Below, piece after piece: positions 7,717-17,447 of a DNA stretch of 32,234 bases (positions within the stretch are counted from its first letter, which is position 1; the number at the start of each line of letters is the position of its first letter). A model generated the notes under the pieces. The model saw only the letters and a list, made by a program, of their open reading frames with translations. It made no database searches and was not told the origin of the DNA. The DNA comes from Luminiphilus sp. (GTDB taxonomy: Bacteria > Pseudomonadota > Gammaproteobacteria > Pseudomonadales > Halieaceae), in the NCBI GenBank assembly GCA_012270045.1, contig JAAXJC010000169.1:1-32234 (forward strand), read 5' to 3'. A program made the translations under genes and the position numbers.

Positions 7717-7725
7717 TGGTATAAG
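7717..7725 (+). promoter_or_regulatory. Extended -10 promoter candidate for the DUF3014 gene
   Basis: TGGTATAAG fits an extended -10 element (TGnTATAAT) about 40 bases before the ATG at 7765. There is no good -35 at the right spacing. The 219-base gap before this gene also suggests that it has its own promoter. Confidence 0.4.
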
Positions 7726-7764
7726 CTAAGCCCACATCATCCTTGAGCTTTTGGAGCGCATACG

Positions 7765-8637
7765 ATGTCCGACGCGGAAACCCCCGCTGGCACGCCACCC
7801 CAGGGCGCCGGCAACAAAACCGGTATCTTTCTCGCCCTTGCCGGGCTTCTGGTGCTGTGCGCTGCCCTTTACTGGGGCTTCCTGCAGGAACCCGAGACGC
7901 CGCCACCCGCCACAACACAGACGCCGGTGACCCCGGAGGTGGAAATCGAGGTGGAGAAGATCGTCGCGGCACCCGCGCAACCCGAGGCCGAGCCAGCAGT
8001 ACCGGAGGCCCCGGAACCCGAGGTCCCGGTTGAAGTTGAACCCCCTCCCATCAGCCTTGGGGAGAGCGATGGGGTACTCGCCGAAACCATGGCATCAATC
8101 AATGCCGGCCAACTGGGTGAGCAGTTCATCATGCGACCCAACGGCCTTGAACGGGGCGTCGCCATCGTCGACAACCTGCGCCAGGGCGCGGTCCCTTACA
8201 AACTGCTACCGGTGGGACGGCCGAGTAAAGCCTTCCCCTTCTCTGATAATGGCCTCGCGGTCACCATGGACCCCGTAGGGTTTGAGCGCTACAACGGTCT
8301 GGCCGATACCATCGCCGGCATCGATGTCCCTGCAACCCTTGCGCTCTACGACCTGCTATCGGTCGCCATTGAAGAGGCCTGGGACGCCCTGGGTTACACC
8401 GATACGGGCTTTGAAGACGCGGTACTGAGCACCCTCGGCGCGATCATGCTGACGCCGGCCACCAACGTGGAGGCCCGCTTGATCAAGGATGAATCGAACT
8501 GGATCTATGAAGACGAGGCTCTTGAGTCCCTGTCGGCACTGCAAAAGCAGATTATGCGCATGGGGCCCGAAAACGCCGATAAAATTCAGGCCAAGGCCCG
8601 GGAACTCCGGGGTGCACTCATGGACCGCGAAGAATAA
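7765..8637 (+). CDS. DUF3014 membrane-anchored protein
   Basis: A 290-residue protein. A short cytoplasmic head is followed by one transmembrane helix (about 19-40, IFLALAGLLVLCAALYWGFL), then a Pro/Glu-rich spacer (about 43-95) and a folded periplasmic domain. The domain carries DUF3014 landmarks: ESDGVLAETMASI, RGVAIVDNLRQG, GFERYNGLADTIAGID, ALYDLLSVAIEEAWDALGY and ATNVEARLI. The function of this family is unknown; the layout suggests an inner-membrane protein whose domain reaches across the periplasm. It stands alone between the redox operon and the convergent recX-recA unit. Confidence 0.82.
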   Translation: MSDAETPAGTPPQGAGNKTGIFLALAGLLVLCAALYWGFLQEPETPPPATTQTPVTPEVEIEVEKIVAAPAQPEAEPAVPEAPEPEVPVEVEPPPISLGESDGVLAETMASINAGQLGEQFIMRPNGLERGVAIVDNLRQGAVPYKLLPVGRPSKAFPFSDNGLAVTMDPVGFERYNGLADTIAGIDVPATLALYDLLSVAIEEAWDALGYTDTGFEDAVLSTLGAIMLTPATNVEARLIKDESNWIYEDEALESLSALQKQIMRMGPENADKIQAKARELRGALMDREE

Positions 8638-8795
8638 TTCGCTCTAGGGTCTGCCAATAATAGGGCCCCCAGCCATTTGCGATCATTGATATCTGGGGCC
8701 GGGGCCATGGGCATCCAAGATCGGTAGGGCTCGCTTAATGGGGCACGCACGGGCAATGGGCCGCATTCTGGGCAGCAGAGGCCGTGGTTTCAGCG
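8638..8795. other. Convergent intergenic region with a bulged stem-loop
   Basis: Between the DUF3014 stop and the recX stop. The arms GGCCCCCAG (8664-8672) and CTGGGGCC (8693-8700) can pair around a 20-base loop. No T-run lies beside it, so termination from either side is only possible, not shown. No small gene is supported. Confidence 0.35.
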
Positions 8796-9278
8796 CTAGC
8801 TGGCCTCCAGAAGATGCATGAATTGCTCCGCTTCAAACCCTCGATACTGCATGAACCGCGCCCGCTTTGCCCATTCCTTGCGTCGGGGCTCGCCGTCGCC
8901 ATCGGGTATGGGTCTCGGAAACTTCTTGCCGTAGACCACTCGGGCCTGCTCAAACCAGTCGATGTCCAGTTCCGCCGCCTCCGCACAAAACTGCCAGCCC
9001 TGATCAATGCCCCGCTGGCGCAGTTCCCCGTCCAGGCGGCGGGGGCCCAGACCCTTGAGCACCAACTGCCGGAGCATGGCGGCGGCGAAGCGGCTGTCGC
9101 TTAACAGCCCCTCATCCACCAGCCGATCGAGTTGTTCGACGATGACCTGATCAAGCTCCTGGTCCCGACCAAATCGCCGGGCCAGTTTTTGCCGCAGTTC
9201 TTCCACGCTGTGCTCGCGCCGTGCCAGCAGGTCCATAGCAGCACGGCGCACATCAGCGGGGTTCGTTGTGGCCGCCAT
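8796..9278 (-). CDS. recX: Regulatory protein RecX
   Basis: A 160-residue protein that starts at ATG 9278, 5 bases after the recA stop. It has the RecX three-helix repeats: AAMDLLARREHSVEELRQKL, then LVDEGLLSDSRFAAAMLRQ and GLGPRRLDGELRQRGI. RecX binds inside the groove of RecA filaments and limits filament growth and ATPase activity. Tight spacing behind recA means that it is made at low level by read-through from the SOS-controlled recA promoter. Length and motifs are normal. Confidence 0.93.
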   Translation of the reverse strand: MAATTNPADVRRAAMDLLARREHSVEELRQKLARRFGRDQELDQVIVEQLDRLVDEGLLSDSRFAAAMLRQLVLKGLGPRRLDGELRQRGIDQGWQFCAEAAELDIDWFEQARVVYGKKFPRPIPDGDGEPRRKEWAKRARFMQYRGFEAEQFMHLLEAS

Positions 9279-9283
9279 TGTTA

Positions 9284-10333
9284 CTACTCGGCTGCGGCGG
9301 CACTGTCCTCTTCAGCGGCCGGCGCAGTCTCTACCGCCGCCAGGGGCACGCCCATGGTCTGGTGGCGAATCTGGTTCTCTATTTCATTGGCGATATCCGG
9401 GTTTTCCTCCAGGAACCGGGCGGCGTTGGCCTTGCCCTGACCGATCTTGTCGCCCTTGTAGGCATACCAGGCACCACTCTTATCCACCAAATTGAGCTTC
9501 ACGCCCCAGTCAATCACCTCACCCATGTGGTAGATGCCGGCGCCATACATGATCTGGAACTCCGCCTGTTTGAAGGGTGGCGATACCTTGTTCTTCACCA
9601 CCTTGACCCTTGTCTCATTACCGACCACTTCATCGCCGTCCTTGACCGCACCGATGCGCCGGATATCCAAGCGAACCGAGGCGTAGAACTTCAGGGCATT
9701 ACCGCCGGTGGTGGTTTCCGGGCTGCCGAACATGACACCGATCTTCATGCGAATCTGGTTGATAAAGATCACCAAACAGTTGGTTTGTTTGATCGCCCCG
9801 GTCAGCTTGCGCATGGCCTGACTGAGCAGGCGGGCCTGCAAGCCGACGTGGGAGTCGCCCATGTCACCCTCAATTTCTGCCTTGGGGGTGAGCGCGGCCA
9901 CCGAGTCGATCACCAGGACATCGACCGCGCCAGACCGGACCAGCATTTCAGCGACCTCCAGGGCCTGCTCACCGGTATCGGGCTGGGAAACGATCAGATC
10001 GTCCATCTGCACGCCCAGGCGCTCGGCGTACTGGGGGTCGAGGGCATGCTCGGCATCCACAAAGGCCGCCGTACCGCCCTTCTTCTGGGCTTCGGCGATC
10101 ACCTGCAGGGTCATGGTGGTCTTGCCCGAGGACTCCGGCCCGTAAATTTCCACAATGCGACCTTTGGGCAGACCCCCTATACCGAGGGCAATATCAAGCC
10201 CCAGGGAACCGGTAGAGATGGAGGGAATAGCGACGCGCTCCTGATCCCCCATACGCATGACGGTGCCTTTGCCGAACTGTCGTTCGATTTGGGCGAGAGC
10301 TGCATCAAGGGCCTTTTGCTTGTTGGGATCCAT
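9284..10333 (-). CDS. recA: Recombinase RecA
   Basis: 349 residues, normal length. The Walker A motif GPESSGKT lies at 65-72, followed by the conserved [48 protein letters not shown] and [21 protein letters not shown]. The C-terminus is acidic and Ala-rich ([11 protein letters not shown]), as usual for autoregulation. RecA forms filaments on single-stranded DNA, drives homologous recombination and triggers LexA self-cleavage. A LexA-type box lies 32 bases upstream of the ATG, and recX follows. cinA, which often precedes recA in related bacteria, is absent; mutS diverges instead. Confidence 0.98.
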   Translation of the reverse strand: MDPNKQKALDAALAQIERQFGKGTVMRMGDQERVAIPSISTGSLGLDIALGIGGLPKGRIVEIYGPESSGKTTMTLQVIAEAQKKGGTAAFVDAEHALDPQYAERLGVQMDDLIVSQPDTGEQALEVAEMLVRSGAVDVLVIDSVAALTPKAEIEGDMGDSHVGLQARLLSQAMRKLTGAIKQTNCLVIFINQIRMKIGVMFGSPETTTGGNALKFYASVRLDIRRIGAVKDGDEVVGNETRVKVVKNKVSPPFKQAEFQIMYGAGIYHMGEVIDWGVKLNLVDKSGAWYAYKGDKIGQGKANAARFLEENPDIANEIENQIRHQTMGVPLAAVETAPAAEEDSAAAAE

Positions 10334-10650
10334 AGGTTTTTCCTCGGTTTGGGGCCTGTAGAAAATACTGTACGTATATTCAGTGTTTTTGACTTCAGAT
10401 GCAAGCCAGTTTAAAGCTGCAATCTCGTTTGAAAACCATCGTATCCCTACACATGTCGCGATTAACGACAGATTTAGGGCCCAACCCCTGGAACCGTGGC
10501 TCTACACCCAGACATCACATGGTCATGTGCTGGCAACGTGGGCCCGGGGACACAGGTGGCTGCGCAGCTTGGCCGGCATCCATCGCCAGCGGGCACCATT
10601 GCCCGTAGAATGAGGCGACGCCACCGTCCCGACCTGACCGAAACACCGCC
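10334..10650. other. Divergent recA-mutS intergenic region
   Basis: These 317 bases hold the LexA box and, on the mutS side, two inverted repeats: CACATG-GT-CATGTG (10516-10529), nested between GGGCCCA (10477-10483) and TGGGCCC (10539-10545). No gene or RNA is recognised. Confidence 0.5.
10366..10385 (-). promoter_or_regulatory. LexA (SOS) box upstream of recA
   Basis: TACTGTACGTATATTCAGTG is read on the plus strand; the core is CTGT-N8-TCAG, one base off the CTGT-N8-ACAG consensus of gammaproteobacterial LexA. It lies 32-52 bases before the recA start, the expected place for repression of recA. Confidence 0.8.
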
Positions 10651-13206
10651 GTGCCTGACACCCCCTCCCACACACCCATGATGCAGCAGTATCTCGCCAT
10701 CAAGCGCGAGCACCCCGGGGAATTACTGTTTTACCGCATGGGGGATTTCTACGAGCTGTTTTATGACGACGCTCAGGTGGCGGCCGAGGTGCTGGACATC
10801 ACCCTGACCGCACGGGGTAAATCGGCTGGGGAACCGATTCCCATGGCCGGGGTGCCCTATCACGCCGCGGAAAATTACCTGGCACGCCTGGTGCGATCCG
10901 GACACGCGGTCGCCATTGCCGAACAGATCGGCGACCCCGCCACCAGCAAAGGCCCGGTGGAGCGCCGTGTGGTTCGCATTGTCACCCCCGGGACCCTGAG
11001 CGATGAATCGCTGCTGGATGCCCGCAGCGACTCGCTGCTCCTTTCCATGTTCAGCCAGGATGGGCGGACCGGGCTGGCCTGGGTTGATGTCTCCAGTGGA
11101 CGCTTCCTGGTAGCCGAGGTGGCCAACGGCGAGGCGGTCAACGCCGAACTGCAACGGCTGACCCCAGCCGAGATTCTGGTGGCGGAAGACAGCGTGCATG
11201 AAGAACTGATGGATCGCAGCGGCGTTCGCCGCCAGCCCGCCTGGCACTTTGCTCCGAGCGCAGCACGACGGGCGCTGAACAATCAATTCCAGACCCAGGA
11301 CCTCCGCGGTTTCGGCTGCGAGGAGATGGAGCTGGCCATTGCCGCCGCCGGCTGTCTGCTGGACTACCTCAAGGAAACCCAGCGCGGGCAATTGCCCCAC
11401 ATTCGCGGCATGCGCGCCGAAACCCAGTCTGACAGCGTCCTGCTGGACGCGGCAACCCGCCGGAACCTGGAGATTGACTGCAACCTGCAGGGCGGCGAGG
11501 AAAATACCCTGTTCTCGGTACTGGCGAGCACCCGAACCGCCATGGGCACCCGACACCTGAAGCGCTGGCTGCACCGACCAGTCAACGCCGTTGCCGAACT
11601 CTGCGCCCGGCAGGCCGCCGTCCGTCACCTGCTGGATGGCTACCGCTTCGAGACCGTGCGCGAGCACCTGAAAGCAGTCGGGGACGTGGAGCGCATCCTC
11701 GCCCGGGTGGCCCTGGGCTCTGCCCGGCCCCGTGATCTCACCCGACTCTGTGACAGCCTGGCGAAAGTGCCGGAGCTGCGCAGCGACCTGACCCTCGGGG
11801 ACGGGACCAGTGCGCGGATAGCGGAGATCGCAGAGCTGCTGGGCGACTTCCCCGAGCTTGTGGCGCTGCTGCATCGTGCTCTGGTGGAGAACCCCCCGGT
11901 GGTGGTCCGGGATGGTGGCGTTATCGCAGACGGCTACGATCCCGAGCTCGACGAGCTCCGGGATATCTCCCGCAATGCCAGTGATTACCTCATGGACATC
12001 GAAGTCCGTGAACGGGAGGCGACCGGGCTCAGCACCCTGAAGGTGGGCTACAACCGGGTGCACGGCTATTACATTGAGATTTCAAAGAGCCAGTCGGTCA
12101 ATGCGCCCGACAGCTATGTGCGGCGGCAAACCCTGAAAAATGCCGAGCGCTTCATCACCCCCGAACTGAAGACCTTCGAAGACAAAGCCCTGTCCGCGCG
12201 CTCCCGCGCCCTCGCCCGGGAGCGCCTGCTGTACGAGCAGTTGGTGGACCGGATTCGGGAGCATCTGGCGCCGCTGCAGGATTGCGCCACCGCGCTGTGT
12301 GACATCGATGTCCTGGCCTGCTTTGCCGAACGCGCCCAGGCGCTGGACCTGGTCTGTCCGGAATTCAGCGACGGCCCGATACTGGATATTGAGGCCGGCC
12401 GCCATCCGGTGGTGGAGCAGGTATTGGAGCAGCCCTTTATTGCCAACGGCGTGCGCCTGGACAGCCAGCGCCGCATGCTGCTGATCACCGGCCCCAACAT
12501 GGGCGGCAAATCCACCTACATGCGGCAGACGGCCCTGATTGCCCTTCTGGCCCACGTCGGCGCCTTTGTACCCGCCAGGCGCGCCCAGCTGTCGCCCCTT
12601 GACCGCATTTTTACCCGCATCGGTTCCTCCGATGACCTTGCCAGCGGCCGCTCCACCTTTATGGTCGAGATGACCGAAACCGCGAATATTCTCCACAACG
12701 CCAGCCCGAGAAGCCTGGTGCTCATGGATGAGGTTGGGCGGGGCACCAGCACCTTTGATGGGCTGAGCCTGGCCTGGGCCGCCGCCGTGGCACTGGCAAC
12801 ACGGGTCCGGGCGTTCACACTGTTTGCAACCCACTATTTTGAGCTGACTCACCTACCCGAGCACTACCCCGGTATGGCCAATGTGCACCTGGATGCAACC
12901 GAACATGAGGACCACGTGGTGTTCATGCACAACATTCAGGAGGGACCGGCCAACCGCAGCTTCGGATTACAGGTGGCCAAGCTGGCCGGGGTCCCCGACG
13001 ACGTACTGGCGCTGGCCAGGGATAAACTGGCCCAGTTGGAGGCCGGGAAACTGCATATTGAGACCGTCAGCTCACCCGCCCAGGATGATCTGTTCAGCAA
13101 CCCGGCGGAGCATCCAGCGCTGGCAAAGCTCAAGGAAATCGACCCGGATTCACTGACCCCCAGAGCGGCCCTCGATTTGCTCTATGAATTGCGCAAACAG
13201 TTCTAA
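10651..13206 (+). CDS. mutS: DNA mismatch repair protein MutS
   Basis: 851 residues from a GTG start; the in-frame ATGs at 10678 and 10681 would also leave the whole domain. The mismatch-reading Phe-x-Glu motif is at residues 31-35 (GDFYE). The connector and lever domains follow, then the ATPase with Walker [10 protein letters not shown] at 614-622, [12 protein letters not shown] at 693-704 and FATHYFELT. The C-terminus, [16 protein letters not shown], is the standard MutS tail (tetramer region). MutS finds mispaired bases and recruits MutL. The gene diverges from recA, and fdxA follows after 67 bases, which matches the order in Pseudomonas. Confidence 0.98.
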   Translation: MPDTPSHTPMMQQYLAIKREHPGELLFYRMGDFYELFYDDAQVAAEVLDITLTARGKSAGEPIPMAGVPYHAAENYLARLVRSGHAVAIAEQIGDPATSKGPVERRVVRIVTPGTLSDESLLDARSDSLLLSMFSQDGRTGLAWVDVSSGRFLVAEVANGEAVNAELQRLTPAEILVAEDSVHEELMDRSGVRRQPAWHFAPSAARRALNNQFQTQDLRGFGCEEMELAIAAAGCLLDYLKETQRGQLPHIRGMRAETQSDSVLLDAATRRNLEIDCNLQGGEENTLFSVLASTRTAMGTRHLKRWLHRPVNAVAELCARQAAVRHLLDGYRFETVREHLKAVGDVERILARVALGSARPRDLTRLCDSLAKVPELRSDLTLGDGTSARIAEIAELLGDFPELVALLHRALVENPPVVVRDGGVIADGYDPELDELRDISRNASDYLMDIEVREREATGLSTLKVGYNRVHGYYIEISKSQSVNAPDSYVRRQTLKNAERFITPELKTFEDKALSARSRALARERLLYEQLVDRIREHLAPLQDCATALCDIDVLACFAERAQALDLVCPEFSDGPILDIEAGRHPVVEQVLEQPFIANGVRLDSQRRMLLITGPNMGGKSTYMRQTALIALLAHVGAFVPARRAQLSPLDRIFTRIGSSDDLASGRSTFMVEMTETANILHNASPRSLVLMDEVGRGTSTFDGLSLAWAAAVALATRVRAFTLFATHYFELTHLPEHYPGMANVHLDATEHEDHVVFMHNIQEGPANRSFGLQVAKLAGVPDDVLALARDKLAQLEAGKLHIETVSSPAQDDLFSNPAEHPALAKLKEIDPDSLTPRAALDLLYELRKQF

Positions 13207-13273
13207 CGGGTGTATTTCCAAACCCCCCACAACAGCGGTATCCTTCCCGCGGATCTGATGGAGACAAGCAAGC

Positions 13274-13597
13274 ATGACCTTTGTTGTTGGCGAAGACTGT
13301 ATTAATTGCAAGCACACCGATTGTGTTGAGGTATGCCCGGTAGACTGCTTCTACGAGGGACCCAACTTCCTGGTCATCCATCCCGACGAGTGCATCGATT
13401 GCGCCCTGTGCGAACCCGAGTGTCCCATCGACGCCATTTATTCCGAGGACGAACTGCCCGCCGGTCAGGAGCAGTTTCTGGAGCTCAACGCTGAGTTGGC
13501 CGACATCTGGCCCAATATCACCGAGAAGAAGCCCCCGATGGACGATGCCGAAGCGTGGACCGGCAAGCCCGACAAGCTGCCTTTGCTGGAGCGCTGA
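13274..13597 (+). CDS. fdxA: Seven-iron ferredoxin FdxA
   Basis: 107 residues. The Cys pattern is that of 7Fe ferredoxins: Cys9, 17, 21, 25 in the first half (with an additional Cys12) and Cys40, 43, 46, 50 in the second ([12 protein letters not shown]), binding a [3Fe-4S] and a [4Fe-4S] cluster. The C-terminal extension ([20 protein letters not shown]) is typical of FdxA proteins of this group. It is a soluble one-electron carrier whose partners are not known for certain. A GGAG ribosome-binding site lies upstream. It follows mutS and converges on nlpD; in Pseudomonas rpoS comes next, and here it is missing. Confidence 0.95.
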   Translation: MTFVVGEDCINCKHTDCVEVCPVDCFYEGPNFLVIHPDECIDCALCEPECPIDAIYSEDELPAGQEQFLELNAELADIWPNITEKKPPMDDAEAWTGKPDKLPLLER

Positions 13598-13686
13598 ACG
13601 CCGCCACAATGCCCGTCGCGTAACACCCCTTATAGCTCCGCCTCCCGGCGTGGCCCCACCGACAATCTGTATTTTTATTCTGTGTA

Positions 13687-14664
13687 CTAGCGCTTGGGCA
13701 ACAAGCGCAGCGGATCGACCGGCGTGCCCTGCCGCCGAATTTCAAAGTGCAGCTTGACGGTATCGGTGCCCGTGCTGCCCATGGTGGCAATCTGCTGGCC
13801 TGCCGCCACCTCTGTGCCCTCCGCCACCAGCATGGCATCGTTGTGACCATAGGCACTGAGGAACTGCTCGTTGTGCTTCACAATGAGCAGGGCGCCGTAG
13901 CCGGTTAAACCGGTACCCGCGTAGACAACGACGCCCGCTGCAGTGGCATTCACAGGGTCACCCCGCTTGCCCGCAATATCGATGCCTTTGTGCAGGACAC
14001 TGGAGAAGGCCCGCTCAACCCCGCCGGAACTGGGCCAAAGCCAGCGGCTGACCGGACCCAGTTCTACTGTCGGGGGCGGACTGGGCTTGGGCGCAGGCTT
14101 TGCCTTCGGCGTCGCTTTCGGCTCTTTCTTCACGACCACCGCTGTTGACTGGGCATCCCCCCGGGCTGTTTTGGGCTCAGGCTTGGGAGTGGGCTTGGGG
14201 GTGGACTGGGCGGGCACCGGGGAGGACGGCTTCGCCGCTGGGGCTGCCCGACTGGCAGTGGCCACCTTGGGTGAGTCAGTCGCTGCGACGGGAGGGTTGG
14301 GCTCCGGTGAAACCGCAACCCGGCTGTCAGGCACGGTATTGAGCCGCTGCCCCGGATAAATCGTGTAGGGGGGGGAAATATCATTGGCCAACGCCAGGGC
14401 TCGGTAGTCAAGACCCAGCCGAAAGGCGATGGAGTACAGCGTGTCCCCGCGAACCACAGTGTAGGGCTCCCCGGGCACCAGATCGGACGGGTGGTCCCTG
14501 GCGTCTGCCACCACCGGTACTTGGCTGCTGGATTTCGCCGACCCGGTAATGGCACTGCGCGTCTCGATGGGGGCCGGGGGATTATCAGCGCAACCGACAG
14601 CGACCAGGGCAACAAACGCCGCCAGCGCCCTGCTCCACCATCGGGTGTTGCTAGCCACGGTCAC
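13687..14664 (-). CDS. nlpD: NlpD-like lipoprotein (LysM plus degenerate LytM), amidase activator
   Basis: 325 residues from a GTG start that overlaps the popT stop by 14 bases (a second GTG lies two codons on). The lipoprotein signal ends at Cys25 (VAVGC). A LysM domain at about 68-110 (YTVVRGDTLYSIAFRLG, IYPGQRLNT) binds peptidoglycan, a Pro/Lys/Ala-rich linker runs about 115-200, and a LytM/M23 domain ends the protein. The domain keeps HKGIDIAG, but the HxH metal motif is reduced to KLHFEIR, and the end VDPLRLLPKR matches E. coli NlpD. It therefore probably does not cut peptidoglycan itself but activates AmiC-type amidases during cell separation. rpoS, normally downstream of nlpD, is absent. 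Confidence 0.9.
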   Translation of the reverse strand: MTVASNTRWWSRALAAFVALVAVGCADNPPAPIETRSAITGSAKSSSQVPVVADARDHPSDLVPGEPYTVVRGDTLYSIAFRLGLDYRALALANDISPPYTIYPGQRLNTVPDSRVAVSPEPNPPVAATDSPKVATASRAAPAAKPSSPVPAQSTPKPTPKPEPKTARGDAQSTAVVVKKEPKATPKAKPAPKPSPPPTVELGPVSRWLWPSSGGVERAFSSVLHKGIDIAGKRGDPVNATAAGVVVYAGTGLTGYGALLIVKHNEQFLSAYGHNDAMLVAEGTEVAAGQQIATMGSTGTDTVKLHFEIRRQGTPVDPLRLLPKR

Positions 14665-15601
14665 CGGGCTCTGCCTTTTTCATGCGCAGGGCGACAGCAC
14701 GCAGGCCGGCCACCAGCAGCGCACCCATGGCCGCGCTGAGCAGACAGGCCATTAACTGACTGTCACCGTACAACAGCTCGAACTGGCCGGGGCCCACCGG
14801 GCGGGTCTGGAGTATCCGAACCCCACCATCCCGCCCGATGCCGGTGCTCAGTATCTCCTGCCAGGGCCACAGTATGACCAGGGAGCCCAACAGGAAGCCC
14901 ACCAGCACAGACAGCGTGGGACGCCTGGCCCGGTCCAGCAGCCAGGTCAAAAACCGGCTGAACACCAGCAGACCGGCAGCGCATCCCAGCGCGAACAGCG
15001 CCAGTGTGCTCCATTCCCGGTCCACGACCGCCGTGATGATTGCACTGTACATGCCAAGCAGCACCAGAATAAAACTGCCGGAAATGCCGGGCAGGATCAT
15101 GGCGCTGATGCCCAGCATGCCGGCCAGGAAAAAGCCGGCGGAAGTTTGGGGCAGGGTCAGTCCCGGACTCAGGCCCACGAACAGCATCACCACAATACCC
15201 GCCCCCATACACCCCAGGGCCGTTGCCGTAAGCCGCTGCAATTCGTCACGGACCAGCAACAGTGCTGACACCAGCACCAGGCCACAGAAAAAAGACCAGA
15301 CCAGCAGGGCCTGGGTCTCCAGCAGCAGCTTGAGAACGCTGGCCAGGGCGACAATCGCGGTACCGATACCCAGCATCAGGGGCAGCAAGAACCCGCCATC
15401 CACATGGGACCACAGATCCCGCCAGCGGCCCTGGCGCAACAGTCCCAAAGCCTCGACGTCAAAGGCTGCCACCGCAGCCAGTAACCGGGGGTAAATGCCG
15501 GTAATCAGGGCCACGGTTCCCCCGGAAACCCCGGGAACCAGATCGGCCGTCCCCATGGCGATACCCCGGGTGAAAATGCCGATGGGGGACTGCTGATTCA
15601 C
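14651..15601 (-). CDS. popT: DUF368 family (PopT-type) undecaprenyl-phosphate transporter
   Basis: 316 residues, all hydrophobic helices. The GTG start overlaps the pcm stop (GTGA). The two DUF368 hallmark sequences are present: [19 protein letters not shown] near the N-terminus and [16 protein letters not shown] in the middle. The family (PopT) has been shown to return undecaprenyl phosphate across the membrane so that the lipid carrier for cell-wall building can be reused. Its place between pcm and nlpD, downstream of ispD/ispF that feed isoprenoid synthesis, fits this role. In Pseudomonas surE occupies the space near pcm instead. The family assignment is strong; the substrate is inferred from characterised members. 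Confidence 0.88.
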   Translation of the reverse strand: MNQQSPIGIFTRGIAMGTADLVPGVSGGTVALITGIYPRLLAAVAAFDVEALGLLRQGRWRDLWSHVDGGFLLPLMLGIGTAIVALASVLKLLLETQALLVWSFFCGLVLVSALLLVRDELQRLTATALGCMGAGIVVMLFVGLSPGLTLPQTSAGFFLAGMLGISAMILPGISGSFILVLLGMYSAIITAVVDREWSTLALFALGCAAGLLVFSRFLTWLLDRARRPTLSVLVGFLLGSLVILWPWQEILSTGIGRDGGVRILQTRPVGPGQFELLYGDSQLMACLLSAAMGALLVAGLRAVALRMKKAEPGDRG

Positions 15602-16251
15602 CGCTGAACGCCTGGCAGCATGGGCACGAACTTCACCGCTTCAACGACCTCGGTCTCAGCCCCCGATTCGGTGCGTGTGACCACCTGTAAGTCTTGGCGC
15701 TGATCGCCCACAGGCAATATAAGCCGCCCGCCCACGACCAGTTGCTCAAGAAGGGCCAGGGGAACCTGCTCTGGTGCCGCAGCCGACAGAATGACGTCGA
15801 AGGGGCCCTTGTCCTGCCATCCCGCCAGACCATCGGCGAGGCGCAGCTGAACATTGCGCAGACGCAGTTCCCGGAAACGTTTGCGGGCGCGATCCACCAG
15901 TCCCTTGATCCGCTCAACCGCATAGACCTCACCGACCAACTGGGACAGGATGGCGGTCTGGTAGCCGGAGCCACTGCCTATTTCGAGAACCTTGGCCGGC
16001 GTGCCCTGGGCCAGGGCCAATTCGGTCATCCTCGCGACGATGTAGGGCTGGGAAAGGGTTTGGTTCCAGCCTATGGGCAGCGCCGTGTCTTCATAGGCCC
16101 GGTGGGCCAGGGCCTCATCGACAAAAAAATGTCGCGGGGTATCACGAACTGCATCGAGCACGGCCAATGAGGTGATGCCCTGCTCCACCAGGCGCTGCAC
16201 CAGGCGCTGGCGGGTGCGCATAGAGGTCATGCCGATGCCCTGGCGATTCAT
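15598..16251 (-). CDS. pcm: Protein-L-isoaspartate O-methyltransferase
   Basis: 217 residues from ATG 16251; the ATG at residue 8 (MTSMRTRQR, position 16230) matches the usual N-terminus of the family better and may be the true start. The substrate loop region reads [15 protein letters not shown], and the S-adenosylmethionine site [18 protein letters not shown] is intact, followed by VYAVERI and [15 protein letters not shown]. The enzyme methylates isoaspartyl residues and so starts their repair in ageing proteins. It sits 3 bases after ispF and is coupled to popT. Confidence 0.95.
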   Translation of the reverse strand: MNRQGIGMTSMRTRQRLVQRLVEQGITSLAVLDAVRDTPRHFFVDEALAHRAYEDTALPIGWNQTLSQPYIVARMTELALAQGTPAKVLEIGSGSGYQTAILSQLVGEVYAVERIKGLVDRARKRFRELRLRNVQLRLADGLAGWQDKGPFDVILSAAAPEQVPLALLEQLVVGGRLILPVGDQRQDLQVVTRTESGAETEVVEAVKFVPMLPGVQR

Positions 16252-16254
16252 GCT

Positions 16255-16746
16255 TCAGGACCCTGTGCCCTGATCGCCGGTCAACAGCACAACGGCGTGA
16301 CAGGCAATACCCTCGCCGCGACCGATATAACCGAGCTGTTCAGTGGTGGTCGCCTTGACGCTGACACCGGTGACGTCAATCTGCAGATCACTGGCAATGT
16401 GACCGCGCATGGCATCGATATGGGGCGCCATTTTTGGCCGCTGGGCCACAACGGTCAGATCAACATTGCCCACCAGCCAGTTCTGGCCCGCCAGCAATAC
16501 CCGCACCTCGCGCAGCAGATGGCGACTGTCGGCACCGGCGAAATCCGGATCTGTATCGGGAAAATGCCTCCCGATATCACCCAGCGCAGCAGCACCCAGC
16601 AGGGCGTCACACAGGGCGTGCAACACCACGTCGCCGTCGGAGTGGGCCACCAACCCGCGGTCGTGGGGAATACGCTCTCCCCCCAGCACCACGTGATCCC
16701 CCGGGCCGAAGGCATGGACATCAAAACCGTGTCCGATCCGCATCAT
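16255..16746 (-). CDS. ispF: 2-C-methyl-D-erythritol 2,4-cyclodiphosphate synthase
   Basis: 163 residues; the ATG overlaps the ispD stop by 4 bases. The metal ligands Asp9 and His11 (GHGFDVHAF) and the [18 protein letters not shown] segment are present, as are the substrate-side motifs [11 protein letters not shown] and [20 protein letters not shown]. It forms the cyclic diphosphate of the MEP isoprenoid pathway as a trimer. It pairs with the upstream ispD, as in most gammaproteobacteria; truD, often next to ispF, is absent. Confidence 0.97.
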   Translation of the reverse strand: MMRIGHGFDVHAFGPGDHVVLGGERIPHDRGLVAHSDGDVVLHALCDALLGAAALGDIGRHFPDTDPDFAGADSRHLLREVRVLLAGQNWLVGNVDLTVVAQRPKMAPHIDAMRGHIASDLQIDVTGVSVKATTTEQLGYIGRGEGIACHAVVLLTGDQGTGS

Positions 16747-17447
16747 GGGGACGATTCCTCGTTCGCTTTCAGGTAGTACTCAGCAATCATCAGGTCTTCA
16801 GGTACCGTCACTTTCAGGTTGCGGGCAGAACCGGGAATCACCTGGACCTCATAACCCGCCTGTTCCATGGCGCTGGATTCATCGGTCACCAACTCGCCCT
16901 GCCCCTGCATGCGTTCCAGGGCATCACTCAAATCCCCCAGGCGAAACATCTGGGGAGTCTGGGCCCGCCACAGGGTTCGTCGATCCACCGTAGCCATCAC
17001 CCTGAGGTCGCCATCGACGCGCTTCACCGTATCGTTGACCGGTTGGGCCAGCAAGCCACCGCAATCGCCTTCGACCACGGCCGCTATCAGGGCCATCAAA
17101 TCCTCACCCGCCAGGCAGGGCCGGGCGGCATCGTGAACCAGTACCCAATCATCGGGTGCCGCCATGGCAGACAGGGCACGCAGCGCCGCCAGCACCGAAT
17201 CAGCCCGCTCCGCCCCCCCTGCCACGGTGGCGACCCTGGGGTCATTCAAGCTGGGCACCTTGCCGGTATGGGGGTCATCGGGCGCCAGAGCCACCATCAC
17301 ACCGCGAACATCGGCACAACCCAACAGCGCCTGCAGCGCATGATCCAGCAGCGGTCGACCCGCTATTTCGAGATACTGTTTGGGCAGCTCCGATGCCATG
17401 CGCTGCCCGGATCCGGCTGCCGGCACAACGCCCCAGAGAGCACTCAT
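16743..17447 (-). CDS. ispD: 2-C-methyl-D-erythritol 4-phosphate cytidylyltransferase
   Basis: 234 residues; ATG 17447 overlaps the ftsB stop (ATGA). The nucleotide-binding start PAAGSGQRM is followed by [29 protein letters not shown] and the substrate motifs DTVKRVD and [13 protein letters not shown], then [11 protein letters not shown]. It transfers CMP from CTP onto methylerythritol phosphate, so the CTP synthase gene upstream in the same chain (pyrG) supplies its co-substrate. Length and all key motifs are normal. Confidence 0.97.
   Translation of the reverse strand: MSALWGVVPAAGSGQRMASELPKQYLEIAGRPLLDHALQALLGCADVRGVMVALAPDDPHTGKVPSLNDPRVATVAGGAERADSVLAALRALSAMAAPDDWVLVHDAARPCLAGEDLMALIAAVVEGDCGGLLAQPVNDTVKRVDGDLRVMATVDRRTLWRAQTPQMFRLGDLSDALERMQGQGELVTDESSAMEQAGYEVQVIPGSARNLKVTVPEDLMIAEYYLKANEESSP

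Noticed and set aside
9266-10414. A 382-codon open frame on the plus strand across recA
   Set aside because: It is the antisense shadow of recA, caused by high GC at third positions; the recA frame has full family motifs.
10723-12063. A 446-codon open frame on the minus strand inside mutS
   Set aside because: Antisense shadow of mutS with no family resemblance.
13598-13686. Terminator between the convergent fdxA and nlpD genes
   Set aside because: Only a short GC hairpin and a few T bases are present, and I could not pair a convincing stem.
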